The translations under genes and the position numbers were made by a program. A stretch of 64,000 nucleotides of DNA from Streptomyces humidus (lineage in GTDB: Bacteria; Actinomycetota; Actinomycetes; Streptomycetales; Streptomycetaceae), in NCBI RefSeq assembly GCF_014649655.1, contig NZ_BMTL01000013.1:124001-188000 (forward strand). Direction: 5' to 3'. Shown here one piece after another: positions 32,965-42,223 of this stretch. The notes under the pieces are model-generated. The model did no database searches. It was not told where the DNA came from and was given only the letters and a program-made list of their open reading frames with translations. Position 1 is the stretch's first letter, and each line of letters opens with the position of its first letter.

Positions 32965-34455
32965 CTACGCGGCTGCCGGGATGTACGGCGCGAGGTCCGC
33001 CGCCAGCTCCTCGTGCACCCGGGCCTTCAGCAGGGTGCCCTCCGCGGTGTGCTCCTCGGAGATCACCTCGCCTTCGGTGTGGGCGCGGGCGACCAGGCCG
33101 CCGTGGGTGTACGGCACGAGTGCCTCGACCTCGACCGACGGCCGCGGCAGCTCGTCGTCGATCAGGGCCAGCAGTTCGTCGATGCCCTGGCCGGTGCGGG
33201 CCGAGACCGCGATGGAGCGCTTCTCGATCCGCATGAGCCGCTGGAGCGTCAGCGGGTCGGCCGCGTCCGCCTTGTTGATCACGACGATCTCGGGCACGCC
33301 GGTGGCGCCGACGTCCCGGACCACCTCGCGTACGGCGGCCAGCTGCTCCTCCGGGTTCGGGTGCGAGCCGTCCACCACGTGCAGGATCAGGTCGGACTCG
33401 CCGACCTCCTCCATGGTGGAGCGGAACGCCTCGACCAGGTGGTGCGGGAGGTGCCGGACGAAGCCGACGGTGTCGGCCAGCGTGTACAGACGGCCGCTCG
33501 GGGTCTCGGCCCGGCGCACGGTCGGGTCCAGGGTCGCGAACAGGGCGTTCTCGACCAGGACGCCCGCGCCCGTGAGCCGGTTGAGCAGGGACGACTTGCC
33601 GGCGTTGGTGTAGCCCGCGATGGCGACGGACGGCACCTTGTGGCGCTTGCGCTCCTGACGCTTGATCTCGCGGCCGGTCTTCATCTCCGCGATCTCACGG
33701 CGCATCTTCGCCATCTTCTCGCGGATCCGCCGACGGTCCGTCTCGATCTTGGTCTCACCGGGGCCACGGGTGGCGAGGCCGCCGCCCTTGCCGCCGCCCA
33801 TCTGACGGGACAGCGACTGACCCCAGCCGCGCAGCCTCGGCAGCATGTACTGCATCTGCGCGAGCGCGACCTGCGCCTTGCCCTCTCGGGACTTGGCGTG
33901 CTGGGCGAAGATGTCGAGGATCAGGGCCGTACGGTCGATGACCTTGACCTTGACGACGTCCTCGAGGTGGATGAGCTGGCCCGGGCTGAGCTCTCCGTCG
34001 CAGATCACGGTGTCGGCGCCGGTCTCCAGGACGATGTCCCGCAGTTCGTTCGCCTTGCCGGAGCCGATGTACGTGGCCGCGTCGGGCTTGTCACGGCGCT
34101 GGATCACGCCGTCCAGCACGAGCGCTCCCGCCGTCTCCGCGAGGGCGGCCAGCTCCGCGAGGGAGTTGTCCGCGTCCTGCGAGGTTCCCGTGGTCCAGAC
34201 GCCGACGAGCACCACGCGCTCCAGGCGGAGCTGTCGGTACTCGACCTCGGTGACGTCCTCGAGTTCGGTGGAGAGGCCCGCAACGCGGCGCAGGGCCGCG
34301 CGCTCGGAGCGGTCGAACTGGTCGCCGTCCCGGTCTCCGTCGATCTCGTGGCTCCAGGCGACGTCCTCTTCCATCAGGGCATCGGCCCGAAGACCTTCGG
34401 GGTAGGCGTGCGCAGTGCGCCGGGCGTCCTGGGAAGGGGAAGAAGAGGAGGTCAT
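32965..34455 (-). CDS. hflX: HflX GTPase
   Basis: 496 residues. HflX splits stalled 70S ribosomes. The N-terminal HflX domain (about 60-220: RDKPDAATYIGSGKANELRDIV, ALAQMQYMLPRLRGWG) is followed by a helical linker and a G domain: G1 GYTNAGKSS (281-289), DTVGFVRHLP (G3), NKAD (G4) and the SARTGQG loop. The Gly-rich GGGKGGGLATRGPGETKIETDRRRI region is the family hallmark. The N-terminal 45 residues are acidic and actinomycete-specific. The ATG has AAGGA upstream. Confidence 0.96.
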   Translation of the reverse strand: MTSSSSPSQDARRTAHAYPEGLRADALMEEDVAWSHEIDGDRDGDQFDRSERAALRRVAGLSTELEDVTEVEYRQLRLERVVLVGVWTTGTSQDADNSLAELAALAETAGALVLDGVIQRRDKPDAATYIGSGKANELRDIVLETGADTVICDGELSPGQLIHLEDVVKVKVIDRTALILDIFAQHAKSREGKAQVALAQMQYMLPRLRGWGQSLSRQMGGGKGGGLATRGPGETKIETDRRRIREKMAKMRREIAEMKTGREIKRQERKRHKVPSVAIAGYTNAGKSSLLNRLTGAGVLVENALFATLDPTVRRAETPSGRLYTLADTVGFVRHLPHHLVEAFRSTMEEVGESDLILHVVDGSHPNPEEQLAAVREVVRDVGATGVPEIVVINKADAADPLTLQRLMRIEKRSIAVSARTGQGIDELLALIDDELPRPSVEVEALVPYTHGGLVARAHTEGEVISEEHTAEGTLLKARVHEELAADLAPYIPAAA

Positions 34456-34592
34456 TGGATCCTTACGTCGTGGGGAATGCCGGTTCGGCGGCCTTCATGA
34501 AGGACAACGCACGAATGCCCCGGGAGATTCCCGTGCACCGTGCCGCGCCGACCGCACGATGGTCGCACGGCACGGCCCGTCTCGTCATCGTC

Positions 34593-36116
34593 TTATTCCG
34601 ATGCCCGTGGGGCCGTCCGCCCCGGCCTCGGGGCGGTCTTCGGCTCCGCCTTGTGTTCGGCCCTGGCGGCCGGGGCGGTGGGCTTCCAGTCCGGGTGTCC
34701 GGGCATCGCCGGCGTCTTCTCGGCGTACAGCCAGGCCTTGAAGAACCCGCTCAGGTCGCGGCCTGAGATCCGTTCGGCCAGGCGCTCGAAGTCGGCCGTG
34801 GACGCCGTGGAGTCGCGGTGGTCGTGCACCCAGACCCGTTCCAGGCGCTCGAACGCGGGGCGGCCGATCTCCTGGCGCAGCGCGTACAGGACGAGGGCCG
34901 CGCCGTCGTAGACGTTGGGCCGGAAGATGCTGATCTTCTGGCCCGGGTGGGGCGCCTTGGGCAGCGCCGGGGGGCCTCCCGCGGCGCGCCAGCGGTCGGA
35001 GGCGCTGTACGCGACCTTCATCCGCGCCTCCAGGGTGCGGCCCGCCTGCTCCTGGGCGTACAGCGCCTCGTACCAGGTCGCGTGTCCCTCGTTGAGCCAC
35101 AGGTCGGACCAGCTGCGCGGGCTGACGCTGTCGCCGAACCACTGGTGGGAGAGCTCGTGCACCATGATCGACTCGACGTACCACTTGGGATAGCCGGGCT
35201 CGGTGAACAGGTCCTTCTCGAAGAGGGACAGGGTCTGCGTCTCCAGCTCGAACCCGGTCGAGGCGTCGGCCATGAGCAGGCCGTACGTCTCGAACGGGTA
35301 GGGACCGACCTTGGTCTCCATCCAGGAGATCTGCTCCGGGGTCTTCTTCAGCCACGGTTCGAGGAGCTCGCGGTCCTTGGTGGGCACGACGTCCCGCAGG
35401 GGCAGTGCGCGCGGGCCCTTGCGGTGCACCACGGTGGACCGGCCGATCGAGACCTGGGCGAGTTCGGTGGCCATGGGGTGCCGGGTGCGGTAGGTCCAGG
35501 TCGTCGCCGCGCCGACGCGTTCGACTCCCTCCGGCAGGCCGCCCGCGACGGCCGTGTAGTCGTTGGGCGCGGTGACGCGGACGGTGAACATCGCCTTGTC
35601 GGAGGGGTGGTCGTTGCACGGGAAGACCAGGTGGGCGGCGTCGGCCTGGTTGGCCATGGCGAGGCCGTCCGCGGTCCTGACCCAGCCGCCGTCCCGGTCG
35701 TCGGCGCTCACCGGATCGCTGGTGTGCCGCACGGTGATCCGGACCCGGCTGCCCCGGGGCAGCGAGCTTCGCGGGGTGACCACCAGGTCGTCGCCTGCGC
35801 CGGCGAAGGCGGCGGGCTGGCCGTCGACCTGGACCGAGTCGACCTTGCCGTGGGCGAAGTCCAGGTTGATCCGGTCCAGGGCCGCCGTGGTCCGGGCGTC
35901 GATGGTGGTGACCGCCCGGAGGGGTTCGCTGTTGACGCCGGAGTAGGTGAACGACAGGTCGTACGACGCGACGTCGTATCCCGGGTTGCCCAGGTACGGG
36001 AAGAGGCGGTCGCCGACGCCGAGCGGGTCCGCCGGAGCGCTCGCGGCGACGAGGCAGACGGAGACGGCCGAGGCGAGCAGCGCGGACTTGAGCCGGACGC
36101 GGGGGGTGAGCAGCAT
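34593..36116 (-). CDS. Secreted M1-family zinc metallopeptidase
   Basis: 507 residues. A Sec signal peptide (1-28, cleaved around ASA-PA) is followed by the M1 N-terminal beta domain and a catalytic domain with HELSHQWFGD (320-329) and the third zinc ligand in LNEGHATW (Glu343). In place of the usual GAMEN exopeptidase motif there is TGFELETQT, so substrate specificity may differ from aminopeptidase N. The C-terminus is Arg/Ala/Pro-rich. It would be exported and cleave peptides outside the cell. No close partner gene. Confidence 0.88.
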   Translation of the reverse strand: MLLTPRVRLKSALLASAVSVCLVAASAPADPLGVGDRLFPYLGNPGYDVASYDLSFTYSGVNSEPLRAVTTIDARTTAALDRINLDFAHGKVDSVQVDGQPAAFAGAGDDLVVTPRSSLPRGSRVRITVRHTSDPVSADDRDGGWVRTADGLAMANQADAAHLVFPCNDHPSDKAMFTVRVTAPNDYTAVAGGLPEGVERVGAATTWTYRTRHPMATELAQVSIGRSTVVHRKGPRALPLRDVVPTKDRELLEPWLKKTPEQISWMETKVGPYPFETYGLLMADASTGFELETQTLSLFEKDLFTEPGYPKWYVESIMVHELSHQWFGDSVSPRSWSDLWLNEGHATWYEALYAQEQAGRTLEARMKVAYSASDRWRAAGGPPALPKAPHPGQKISIFRPNVYDGAALVLYALRQEIGRPAFERLERVWVHDHRDSTASTADFERLAERISGRDLSGFFKAWLYAEKTPAMPGHPDWKPTAPAARAEHKAEPKTAPRPGRTAPRASE

Positions 36117-36251
36117 GGACCACCGCTACCAGCGCGGACGCGGGCCGTGTGGGCGACGCGCGCCCGGCCCACCCGAACGGATGGCCCACACGCGTGCGCG
36201 GACGCCCTGGGGATCGGGGACTTGACGCGCGCGTCCCCGCGCGGGTGCGCC

Positions 36252-38444
36252 CTACGCGGGTTCGGCCGAGGCCTGCGCGTGGTGCTGCGCGCGGTCCACG
36301 TCGTACACGCCGGGGACGTTGCGCATGGCTCTCATCAGGGCGGGCAGGTGGGCGGCGTCGGGAAGCTGGACGGTGTACGTGTGACGCACTCGCTGCTGAG
36401 CCGGGGGTTCCACGGTCGCGGAGACGATCTCGGCGCCCTCCAGCGCCATGGCCTCGGTGAGGTCGGCGAGGAGATGGGGCCGGCCGAACGATTCGGCGAC
36501 CAGGGTGACCCGGCAGCCGGTGCCGTCGCCCCAGCGCACGTCGACCTCTCCGCGCCCCGCACCCGCCATGCGCGCCACGGCGTCGCACTCAGCGCGGTGC
36601 ACGGTGACCACTCCCCCGCGCACCAGGAACCCGGTGACGTCGTCGAGCGGTACGGGTGTGCAGCACCCGGCGAGCCGCACGGCGGCGTCGGGCCGGTCGA
36701 CGACCGTGACGGCGGCGCCGGGTCCGGGGCGCGGGGCCGGCGCGTCGGCTCCGAACGGGTCGGCCGTGGACCGGGCGGTGGCCAGTGCGGCCTTGGCTGC
36801 CTCCGGGGTCCCGGCCGGTGCGGAGTCCTCCTGCTCGGCCGGCGCCGGGTGCGTCGCCAGCCACCGCTGGATGGCGATCCGGGCGGCCGGGGTGTGGGCG
36901 TGCTCCAGCCACTCCCTGGACGGCTCCGAGGCGGGGTCCTGGCCCATGAGGAGCTGGACGGTGTCGCCGTCCCGCAGAACGGTGCTGAGGGTCGCCAGGC
37001 GGCCGTTCACCCGGGCGCCGATGCAGGCGTGGGCGTCCTCGCCGTACTGCGCGTACGCGGCGTCGACGCAGGTCGCGCCCTCGGGCAGGCCGAGTGTGCC
37101 GCCGTCCGGCCGGAAGACGGTGATCTCGCGGTCCTGCGCGAGGTCCTCGCGCAGGGTGGACCAGAACGTGTCGGGGTCGGGTGCGGCCTCCTGCCAGTCC
37201 AGGAGGCGGGAGAGCCAGCCGGGCCGCGTGGGGTCGACGCGCTCCTCGTCGGCCGCGGCTCGTTCCCGGGCCTGTTCCTCGGAAGGAGCCGGGTAGGGAT
37301 TGCCGAGCGCCACGACGCCGGCCTCCGCGACCTTGTGCATCTGGTGCGTGCGGATGAGGACTTCGGCGACCTGGCCGTCCTCGCGGGCGACCGCGGTGTG
37401 CAACGACTGGTACAGGTTGAACTTGGGGACGGCGATGAAGTCCTTGAACTCCGAGACCACCGGCGTCATACAGGTGTGCAGTTCACCCAGCACGGCGTAG
37501 CAGTCGGCGTCCTCGTTCACCAGCACGAGCAGACGGCCGAAGTCGGAGCCGCGCATCCGGCCGCGCTTGCGGGAGAAGCGGTGCACGGAGACGAAGTGCC
37601 GTGGGCGGATGACGACTTCGGCCTGGATGCCGGCTTCGCGCAGGATCGCGCGCATCGTGTCGGCGAACTCCGCAAGGGGGTCGTCCGCGCGGGAGGCGTT
37701 CTCGACGATCAGCTCGCGGGTGTGCTCGTACTCCTCGGGGTGCAGGATCGCGAAGACGAGGTCTTCCAGCTCGGTCTTGAGGGCCTGGACGCCGAGGCGT
37801 TCGGCGAGCGGGATGAGGACGTCCCGGGTGACCTTGGCGATGCGCGCCTGTTTCTCGGGGCGCATCACGCCGAGGGTGCGCATGTTGTGCAGCCGGTCGG
37901 CGAGTTTGATCGACATCACGCGGACGTCGTTGCCGGTGGCGACGAGCATCTTGCGGAAGGTCTCGGGCTCGGCGGCCGCGCCGTAGTCGACCTTCTCCAG
38001 CTTGGTGACGCCGTCGACGAGGTAGCGCACCTCGGCGCCGAACTGCTCACCGACCTGATCGAGCGTCACCTCGGTGTCCTCGACGGTGTCGTGGAGCAGC
38101 GAGGCGGTCAAGGTCGTGGTCTCCGCGCCGAGTTCGGCGAGGATCAGGGTCACCGCGAGGGGGTGGGTGATGTAGGGCTCGCCGCTCTTGCGCATCTGGC
38201 CGCGATGCGAGGACTCGGCGAGGACGTAGGCGCGACGCAGGGTTTCGAGGTCGGCGTCGGGGTGGTGGGCGCGGTGGACCTCGACGACGTGGCCGATCGC
38301 GTCCGGAAGGCGGCCGCGGGAGGCGGGGCCGAGCAGCGCTGCGCCGACCAGGCGGCGCAGGTCGATCCGGGGACGGCTGCGCCTGCGGGACGCGGCCGGC
38401 GCTACCGGGCCTGGGGTCGCAGGGTTCGTGGCCTCCGCACTCAT
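36252..38444 (-). CDS. rshA: RelA/SpoT-family (p)ppGpp enzyme of the RshA type
   Basis: 730 residues from the ATG preceded by GGAGG (7 bases); a longer in-frame start lacks this. The N-terminal HD hydrolase domain is intact (H80, H118-D119 in ASLLHDTVEDT). The synthetase domain (about 240-395) keeps RHFVSVHRFSRKRGRM and FKDFIAVPKFNLYQSLHT, but the usual YDLxGIR segment with its catalytic Asp is replaced by a shorter LLVLVNEDADC. A TGS-like domain (about 435-500) and a C-terminal ACT domain (about 650-730) follow. It is the second RelA/SpoT homologue of Streptomyces, known as RshA. The degenerate synthetase suggests mainly ppGpp hydrolysis. Confidence 0.9.
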   Translation of the reverse strand: MSAEATNPATPGPVAPAASRRRSRPRIDLRRLVGAALLGPASRGRLPDAIGHVVEVHRAHHPDADLETLRRAYVLAESSHRGQMRKSGEPYITHPLAVTLILAELGAETTTLTASLLHDTVEDTEVTLDQVGEQFGAEVRYLVDGVTKLEKVDYGAAAEPETFRKMLVATGNDVRVMSIKLADRLHNMRTLGVMRPEKQARIAKVTRDVLIPLAERLGVQALKTELEDLVFAILHPEEYEHTRELIVENASRADDPLAEFADTMRAILREAGIQAEVVIRPRHFVSVHRFSRKRGRMRGSDFGRLLVLVNEDADCYAVLGELHTCMTPVVSEFKDFIAVPKFNLYQSLHTAVAREDGQVAEVLIRTHQMHKVAEAGVVALGNPYPAPSEEQARERAAADEERVDPTRPGWLSRLLDWQEAAPDPDTFWSTLREDLAQDREITVFRPDGGTLGLPEGATCVDAAYAQYGEDAHACIGARVNGRLATLSTVLRDGDTVQLLMGQDPASEPSREWLEHAHTPAARIAIQRWLATHPAPAEQEDSAPAGTPEAAKAALATARSTADPFGADAPAPRPGPGAAVTVVDRPDAAVRLAGCCTPVPLDDVTGFLVRGGVVTVHRAECDAVARMAGAGRGEVDVRWGDGTGCRVTLVAESFGRPHLLADLTEAMALEGAEIVSATVEPPAQQRVRHTYTVQLPDAAHLPALMRAMRNVPGVYDVDRAQHHAQASAEPA

Positions 38445-38595
38445 GAGCACCTCCGGCTGCGTGGACCGGCGGACGGGGTGTCCCAGGGCGGACACGGCTC
38501 AGGGGACTGGTGATCGGTCCCCCGTCCGGGCCGGTGCTTGATGCTACCGAGCCCATCACGCGGGACCGACCGCCTCTCGCCGAGCGTGAAACGGA

Positions 38596-38618
38596 TCACC
38601 CATTCGAGCGATGGGTGA
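38596..38618. terminator. Small hairpin between dapF and rshA
   Basis: Perfect 8-bp inverted repeat TCACCCAT / ATGGGTGA with a 7-base loop. It may end the dapF transcript or shape the rshA leader, 150 bases before its start. Confidence 0.45.
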
Positions 38619-38744
38619 GGAGGTTTGCGGTTTTGAGCCACCCGCCCCGAAGCCGGTCGCGCATTCGAACCCGTGACCCGCCCTCGAGGCCGACCTTCTC
38701 TGCCGTTCGGCCGACCAGGCCTCCGATGCCAAGCCCCGACCATG

Positions 38745-39614
38745 TCAGCGGCCGACTGTTTCCAGCCACTCGGGCGCGATCTCCCCTGTGGCGACGATCA
38801 CTGCGGGGCCGGTCATCTCGATCTCGCCGTCGGGCCGCTCGGTGATCACCAGACGCCCGCCGGGCACGTCGACGGTGTAAGTGACCGGCGTCCCCGTGAC
38901 CGCCGGGTCGGCGCCGTCCCTGCGCGCGGCCGCCACGGCGACGGCACACGCGCCCGTGCCGCACGAGCGGGTCTCGCCGGCCCCGCGCTCGTGCACGCGC
39001 AGGGCGACGTGGCCCGGTCCGCGGTCCACCACGAACTCCACGTTGACCCCGTCCGGGTAGGCGGAGGCCGGGCTGAAGGGCGGCGGCGCGTGCAGGTCGC
39101 CGGCGTGCGCGAGATCGTCGACGAAGGCCACGGCGTGCGGGTTGCCCATGTTGACGTTGCGCGCGGGCCAGCTGCGGTCGCCGACCCTCACCGTGACGTC
39201 GCCCTCGGGGAGGCGGGCCCTGCCCATGCCGACGGTGACGTCCCCGTCCTCGGCGAGGTGTACGCGCTTGACGCCCCCTCGCGTGGCGACCGTCAGATCG
39301 CCCTCGCCGACGAGGCCGGCGTGCTGGAGATAGCGGGCGAAGACCCGGACCCCGTTGCCGCACATCTCGGCGATCGACCCGTCGCCGTTGCGGTAGTCCA
39401 TGAACCACTCCGCCTCGGCCGCCATGTCCTTCGCCTCGGGGTGCGCGGCGGACCGCACGACGTGCAGCAGGCCGTCGCCGCCGATGCCCGCGCGTCGGTC
39501 GCACAGGGCGGCGACGGCGGCCGGGGGAAGGTCTACGGCGTTGTCGGGGTCGGGAACGATCACGAAGTCGTTCTCGGTGCCGTGCCCCTTGAGGAAGGCG
39601 ATCCGCGTGCTCAT
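38745..39614 (-). CDS. dapF: Diaminopimelate epimerase
   Basis: 289 residues, normal length. It interconverts LL- and meso-diaminopimelate; Streptomyces walls use the LL form, and the meso form feeds lysine. The two catalytic cysteines are Cys85 (EMCGNGVR) and Cys218 (RSCGTGACAV), each in its conserved loop. The N-terminus FLKGHGTENDFV is typical. I start at the ATG of MSTRIAFLKG, close after GAGG; a longer frame has no family support. It is followed by 300 bases before rshA. Confidence 0.97.
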   Translation of the reverse strand: MSTRIAFLKGHGTENDFVIVPDPDNAVDLPPAAVAALCDRRAGIGGDGLLHVVRSAAHPEAKDMAAEAEWFMDYRNGDGSIAEMCGNGVRVFARYLQHAGLVGEGDLTVATRGGVKRVHLAEDGDVTVGMGRARLPEGDVTVRVGDRSWPARNVNMGNPHAVAFVDDLAHAGDLHAPPPFSPASAYPDGVNVEFVVDRGPGHVALRVHERGAGETRSCGTGACAVAVAAARRDGADPAVTGTPVTYTVDVPGGRLVITERPDGEIEMTGPAVIVATGEIAPEWLETVGR

Positions 39615-39691
39615 CCCTCGATCGTACGGCGTGGCCACGACACCGGGCCCGGAGCCGCGGAGGGGCCGCCCGCCACCCGCGTGCGGACGGT

Positions 39692-40234
39692 TCAGCGGAG
39701 CCGGGCGACCCGCCAGACGGCCAGGGCCACCACCGCGGCGACCATGACGACGTAGGCGAGGGCGACCCGCCAGTCGGGCCGGCGCCCGGAGCCGCGCGCG
39801 GGCAGGCCGGGCCACGTGTAACCCACGCGGCGGGCGGCCATCATTCCCCAGCCGGCCGCGCAGGAGCAGATCAGCAGCCCGAGCATGGCGATCATGGCTC
39901 CGCTGTCGCCGAAGTCGAAGGCGAGCGGGAAGGCGAACATCAGGGAACCGATCGCGGCCAGGGCCACGATGGGCGCGAGCTGCCAGATCCGCAGCCGACG
40001 CTGGGGGCGCAGCTCGACCTCGACCTCGGGGCCGCTCGCGAACATCTCCTCGGGCTCGGGACCGTCGTCGGTCACACCGCCCTGGGTTTCGTCCGTGCCG
40101 TCCGTGCCGTCCAGGGTGACCTCGTACCGCCCGTCCTGGCTCGGACGGCCTTCCTCGGCCTCCGGTTCACCGCTCCCTGTGGTGCGGTGCCCAGCGCCTT
40201 GTGCGGTGTCGCGAGGGCCGGCCTCCATCGCCAC
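39692..40234 (-). CDS. Small membrane protein of unknown function
   Basis: About 180 residues. The N-terminal 80 are soluble and acidic, with short repeats such as DGTDGTDET. Then come about four hydrophobic segments: WQLAPIVALAAIGSLMFAF, MIAMLGLLICSCAAGWGMM and VALAYVVMVAAVVALAVW are clear. I do not recognise the family. Three starts are possible; the GTG chosen has GGGAGG 5 bases upstream, with an ATG two codons later and a GTG eight codons earlier. It sits between miaA and dapF, same direction. Confidence 0.6.
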   Translation of the reverse strand: MAMEAGPRDTAQGAGHRTTGSGEPEAEEGRPSQDGRYEVTLDGTDGTDETQGGVTDDGPEPEEMFASGPEVEVELRPQRRLRIWQLAPIVALAAIGSLMFAFPLAFDFGDSGAMIAMLGLLICSCAAGWGMMAARRVGYTWPGLPARGSGRRPDWRVALAYVVMVAAVVALAVWRVARLR

Positions 40235-40336
40235 GCGCCCTCCCAACTCGGACTCCACTTGGTCGATCGAAGCTCGATGATGGCACGCCGCCGGAGGCCC
40301 GGATGACGGCCTGGGCGTCCCGATGCCATGACGTGA

Positions 40337-41275
40337 TCAGGCTGTGACCGGTCGCTCCACCAACGCCAGCGCGAGCTCCGGAAGTTCCGTGAGATCAGCG
40401 GCGGCCCCACTCAACCAGTGCACCCGCGGATCGCGCCTGAACCACGAATCCTGACGGCGCGCGAAGCGCTTGGTGGCACGCACGGTCTCCGCGCGCGCGT
40501 CGTCCTCGGTGCACTCACCGGACAGGGCCGCGAGGATCTGCTGGTAACCGAGCGCGCGGGAGGCCGTGCGCCCCTCGCGCAGGCCCTGCGCCTCCAGCGC
40601 GCGGACCTCGTCCACGAGCCCCGCGTCCCACATCCGGTCGACGCGGCGGGCGATGCGCTCGTCGAGTTCCGGGCGCGCCACGTCGACCCCGATCTGGACG
40701 GTGTCGTAGACGGAGTCATGACCGGGCAGGTTGGCCGTGAAGGGCTTACCGGTGATCTCGATCACCTCGAGGGCCCGGACGATGCGGCGGCCGTTGCCGG
40801 GCAGGATCGCCTGAGCGGCCCCGGGATCGGCGGCGGCCAGCCTGGCGTGCAGCGCGCCGGACCCGCGCAGCGTGAGCTCCTCCTCCAGCCTGGCGCGCAC
40901 CTCGGGATCGGTGCCGGGGAACTCCAGGTTGTCGACGGCCCCGCGGACGTACAGTCCGGAGCCGCCGACGAGGACGGGCCAGCGGCCCTCGGCGAGCAGC
41001 GCGTCGATCCGCTCGCGCGCCAGCCGCTGGTACTCGGCGACCGAGGCGGTGACGGTGACGTCCCAGACGTCCAGGAGATGGTGCGGGACTCCAGCGCGCT
41101 CCTCGGGCGTCAGTTTGGCGGTGCCGATGTCCATCCCTCGGTAGAGCTGCATGGAGTCGGCGTTGACGACCTCGCCGCCGAGTCGCCGGGCCAGGAAAAC
41201 GCCCAGATCCGACTTTCCGGCCGCGGTCGGTCCGACGACGGCGATGACGCGGGGGGCGGGGGGTGCGCTGCTCAC
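40337..41275 (-). CDS. miaA: tRNA dimethylallyltransferase MiaA
   Basis: 312 residues. It transfers the dimethylallyl group to A37 of tRNAs reading UNN codons; MiaB, also in this window, then methylthiolates the product. P-loop GPTAAGKS (15-22), DSMQLYRGMDIGTAKLTPEE, HHLLDVWD, GGSGLYVRGAVDNLEFPG and RRQDSWFRRDP are all family motifs. The GTG start matches the usual length. Divergent from a small acidic-protein gene. Confidence 0.96.
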   Translation of the reverse strand: MSSAPPAPRVIAVVGPTAAGKSDLGVFLARRLGGEVVNADSMQLYRGMDIGTAKLTPEERAGVPHHLLDVWDVTVTASVAEYQRLARERIDALLAEGRWPVLVGGSGLYVRGAVDNLEFPGTDPEVRARLEEELTLRGSGALHARLAAADPGAAQAILPGNGRRIVRALEVIEITGKPFTANLPGHDSVYDTVQIGVDVARPELDERIARRVDRMWDAGLVDEVRALEAQGLREGRTASRALGYQQILAALSGECTEDDARAETVRATKRFARRQDSWFRRDPRVHWLSGAAADLTELPELALALVERPVTA

Positions 41276-41455
41276 CGCACCAGTCTCGCAAACCCCGCTC
41301 CCGCCCTCGAACGAGTTAGGTGACGACGCCGGTCCGGGGTCGTTCCCCGTTGCGGGATTCCCGTCGCTCCGCACAGGGGCGACGCCCCCGGTGACGCGAA
41401 CGGACGCACCGGCCGAGGCGGGTTTTCGCCCGCACGAGTACCGTATGGAGTGGAC

Positions 41456-41797
41456 ATGGGCGTTTTGGCGCGACTTTTCCGGAGGCCGAAGTCCGTGGAG
41501 GAGCCGTCCGCGATGGAGGCGACCGCCGCCGCCGAGGCTTCGGGCGACGCGGCGCAAGGCGCAGCCGGGGCGGAAACGGTCACGGAGGACTCACGGGAGA
41601 CGACGGAGGCCGGAGCCGCAGCGCACAGCCGGACGGCGAAGGATCCGGAGCCTGAGCCGGTCCCCGAAGACGAGATCGTCGAGGTCGCTGTCGACGGCAC
41701 TGCCGACGGCGCTGTCGACAGCCTCGGCATTCCCCGTCAGCAGTCCCCCGAGGAGACGGCCGACAGCGAGGCCGCCGACGGCGGCGCCCGCACTTGA
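41456..41797 (+). CDS. Small acidic protein of unknown function
   Basis: 113 residues. The first 14 are basic and hydrophobic (MGVLARLFRRPKSV); the rest is strongly acidic and Ala-rich (EPEPVPEDEIVEVAVDG, PEETADSEAADGG), probably disordered. GGAG lies 6 bases upstream of the ATG. It is 24 bases ahead of the antitoxin-like gene and probably co-transcribed with it. I recognise it as a recurrent neighbour in Streptomyces but not as a characterised family. No membrane segment. Confidence 0.55.
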   Translation: MGVLARLFRRPKSVEEPSAMEATAAAEASGDAAQGAAGAETVTEDSRETTEAGAAAHSRTAKDPEPEPVPEDEIVEVAVDGTADGAVDSLGIPRQQSPEETADSEAADGGART

Positions 41798-41821
41798 CGC
41801 ACCCGCCAGGGAAGGTGGCCC

Positions 41822-42109
41822 ATGGGTCTTTTGGACAGTTTGAAGGCCAGGCTCGGCCCGGCCAAGGGCAAGGTCTCGGACCTCGCGCACCGGCACGGGG
41901 ACAAGGCGCACCACGGCGTCGACAAGGCCGCCAAGGTCGTCGACGAGAAGACCAAGGGCACATACAGCGACAGCATCCACACGGGCGCCGACAAGGCCAA
42001 AGGAGCCGTGGACCGGGTAGCGCACAAGGACGAGCCCTCGACGGGCCGCGGCGACACGTTCGTCCCGCCGACCCCTCCGAGCCCGCCGAGCCCGCCGCCG
42101 GCTTCCTGA
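41822..42109 (+). CDS. MT0933-like (Rv0909-type) antitoxin family protein
   Basis: 95 residues. MGLLDSLKARLGPAKGKVSDLAHRHGDKAHHGVDKAAKVVDEKTKG is the Lys/Ala/His amphipathic helix pattern of the MT0933-like antitoxin family, followed by a Pro/Ser-rich tail (PPTPPSPPSPPPAS). A family partner toxin is not found next to it; the only co-directional neighbour is the acidic protein gene upstream. Strong ribosome-binding site (GGGAAGG). It could be an orphan antitoxin or a chromatin- or stress-related basic peptide; the toxin-antitoxin role is family annotation, not shown. Confidence 0.65.
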   Translation: MGLLDSLKARLGPAKGKVSDLAHRHGDKAHHGVDKAAKVVDEKTKGTYSDSIHTGADKAKGAVDRVAHKDEPSTGRGDTFVPPTPPSPPSPPPAS

Positions 42110-42223
42110 CCGGGGCGGGGAGGGGCGCACGGCCGCGAACGTTCCCGCGGCGCGGCCGTCCCGCCGCTCCCCGCCCGGACCCGGGTCGGTTACCCGGACG
42201 GGTCCGGCTCACGCCCGGGTCCC

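Noticed and set aside
34818..38513. 1231-codon plus-strand frame over the M1 and rshA genes
   Set aside because: Overlaps two confident minus-strand genes entirely and has the His/Gly/Val-rich shadow composition.
38640..38730. tRNA-like sequence on the minus strand (GGGTTCGAATGC T-loop look)
   Set aside because: The T-stem does not pair (the invariant G53-C61 pair is broken), no acceptor stem closes, and the rest does not fold as a cloverleaf. At most a relic.
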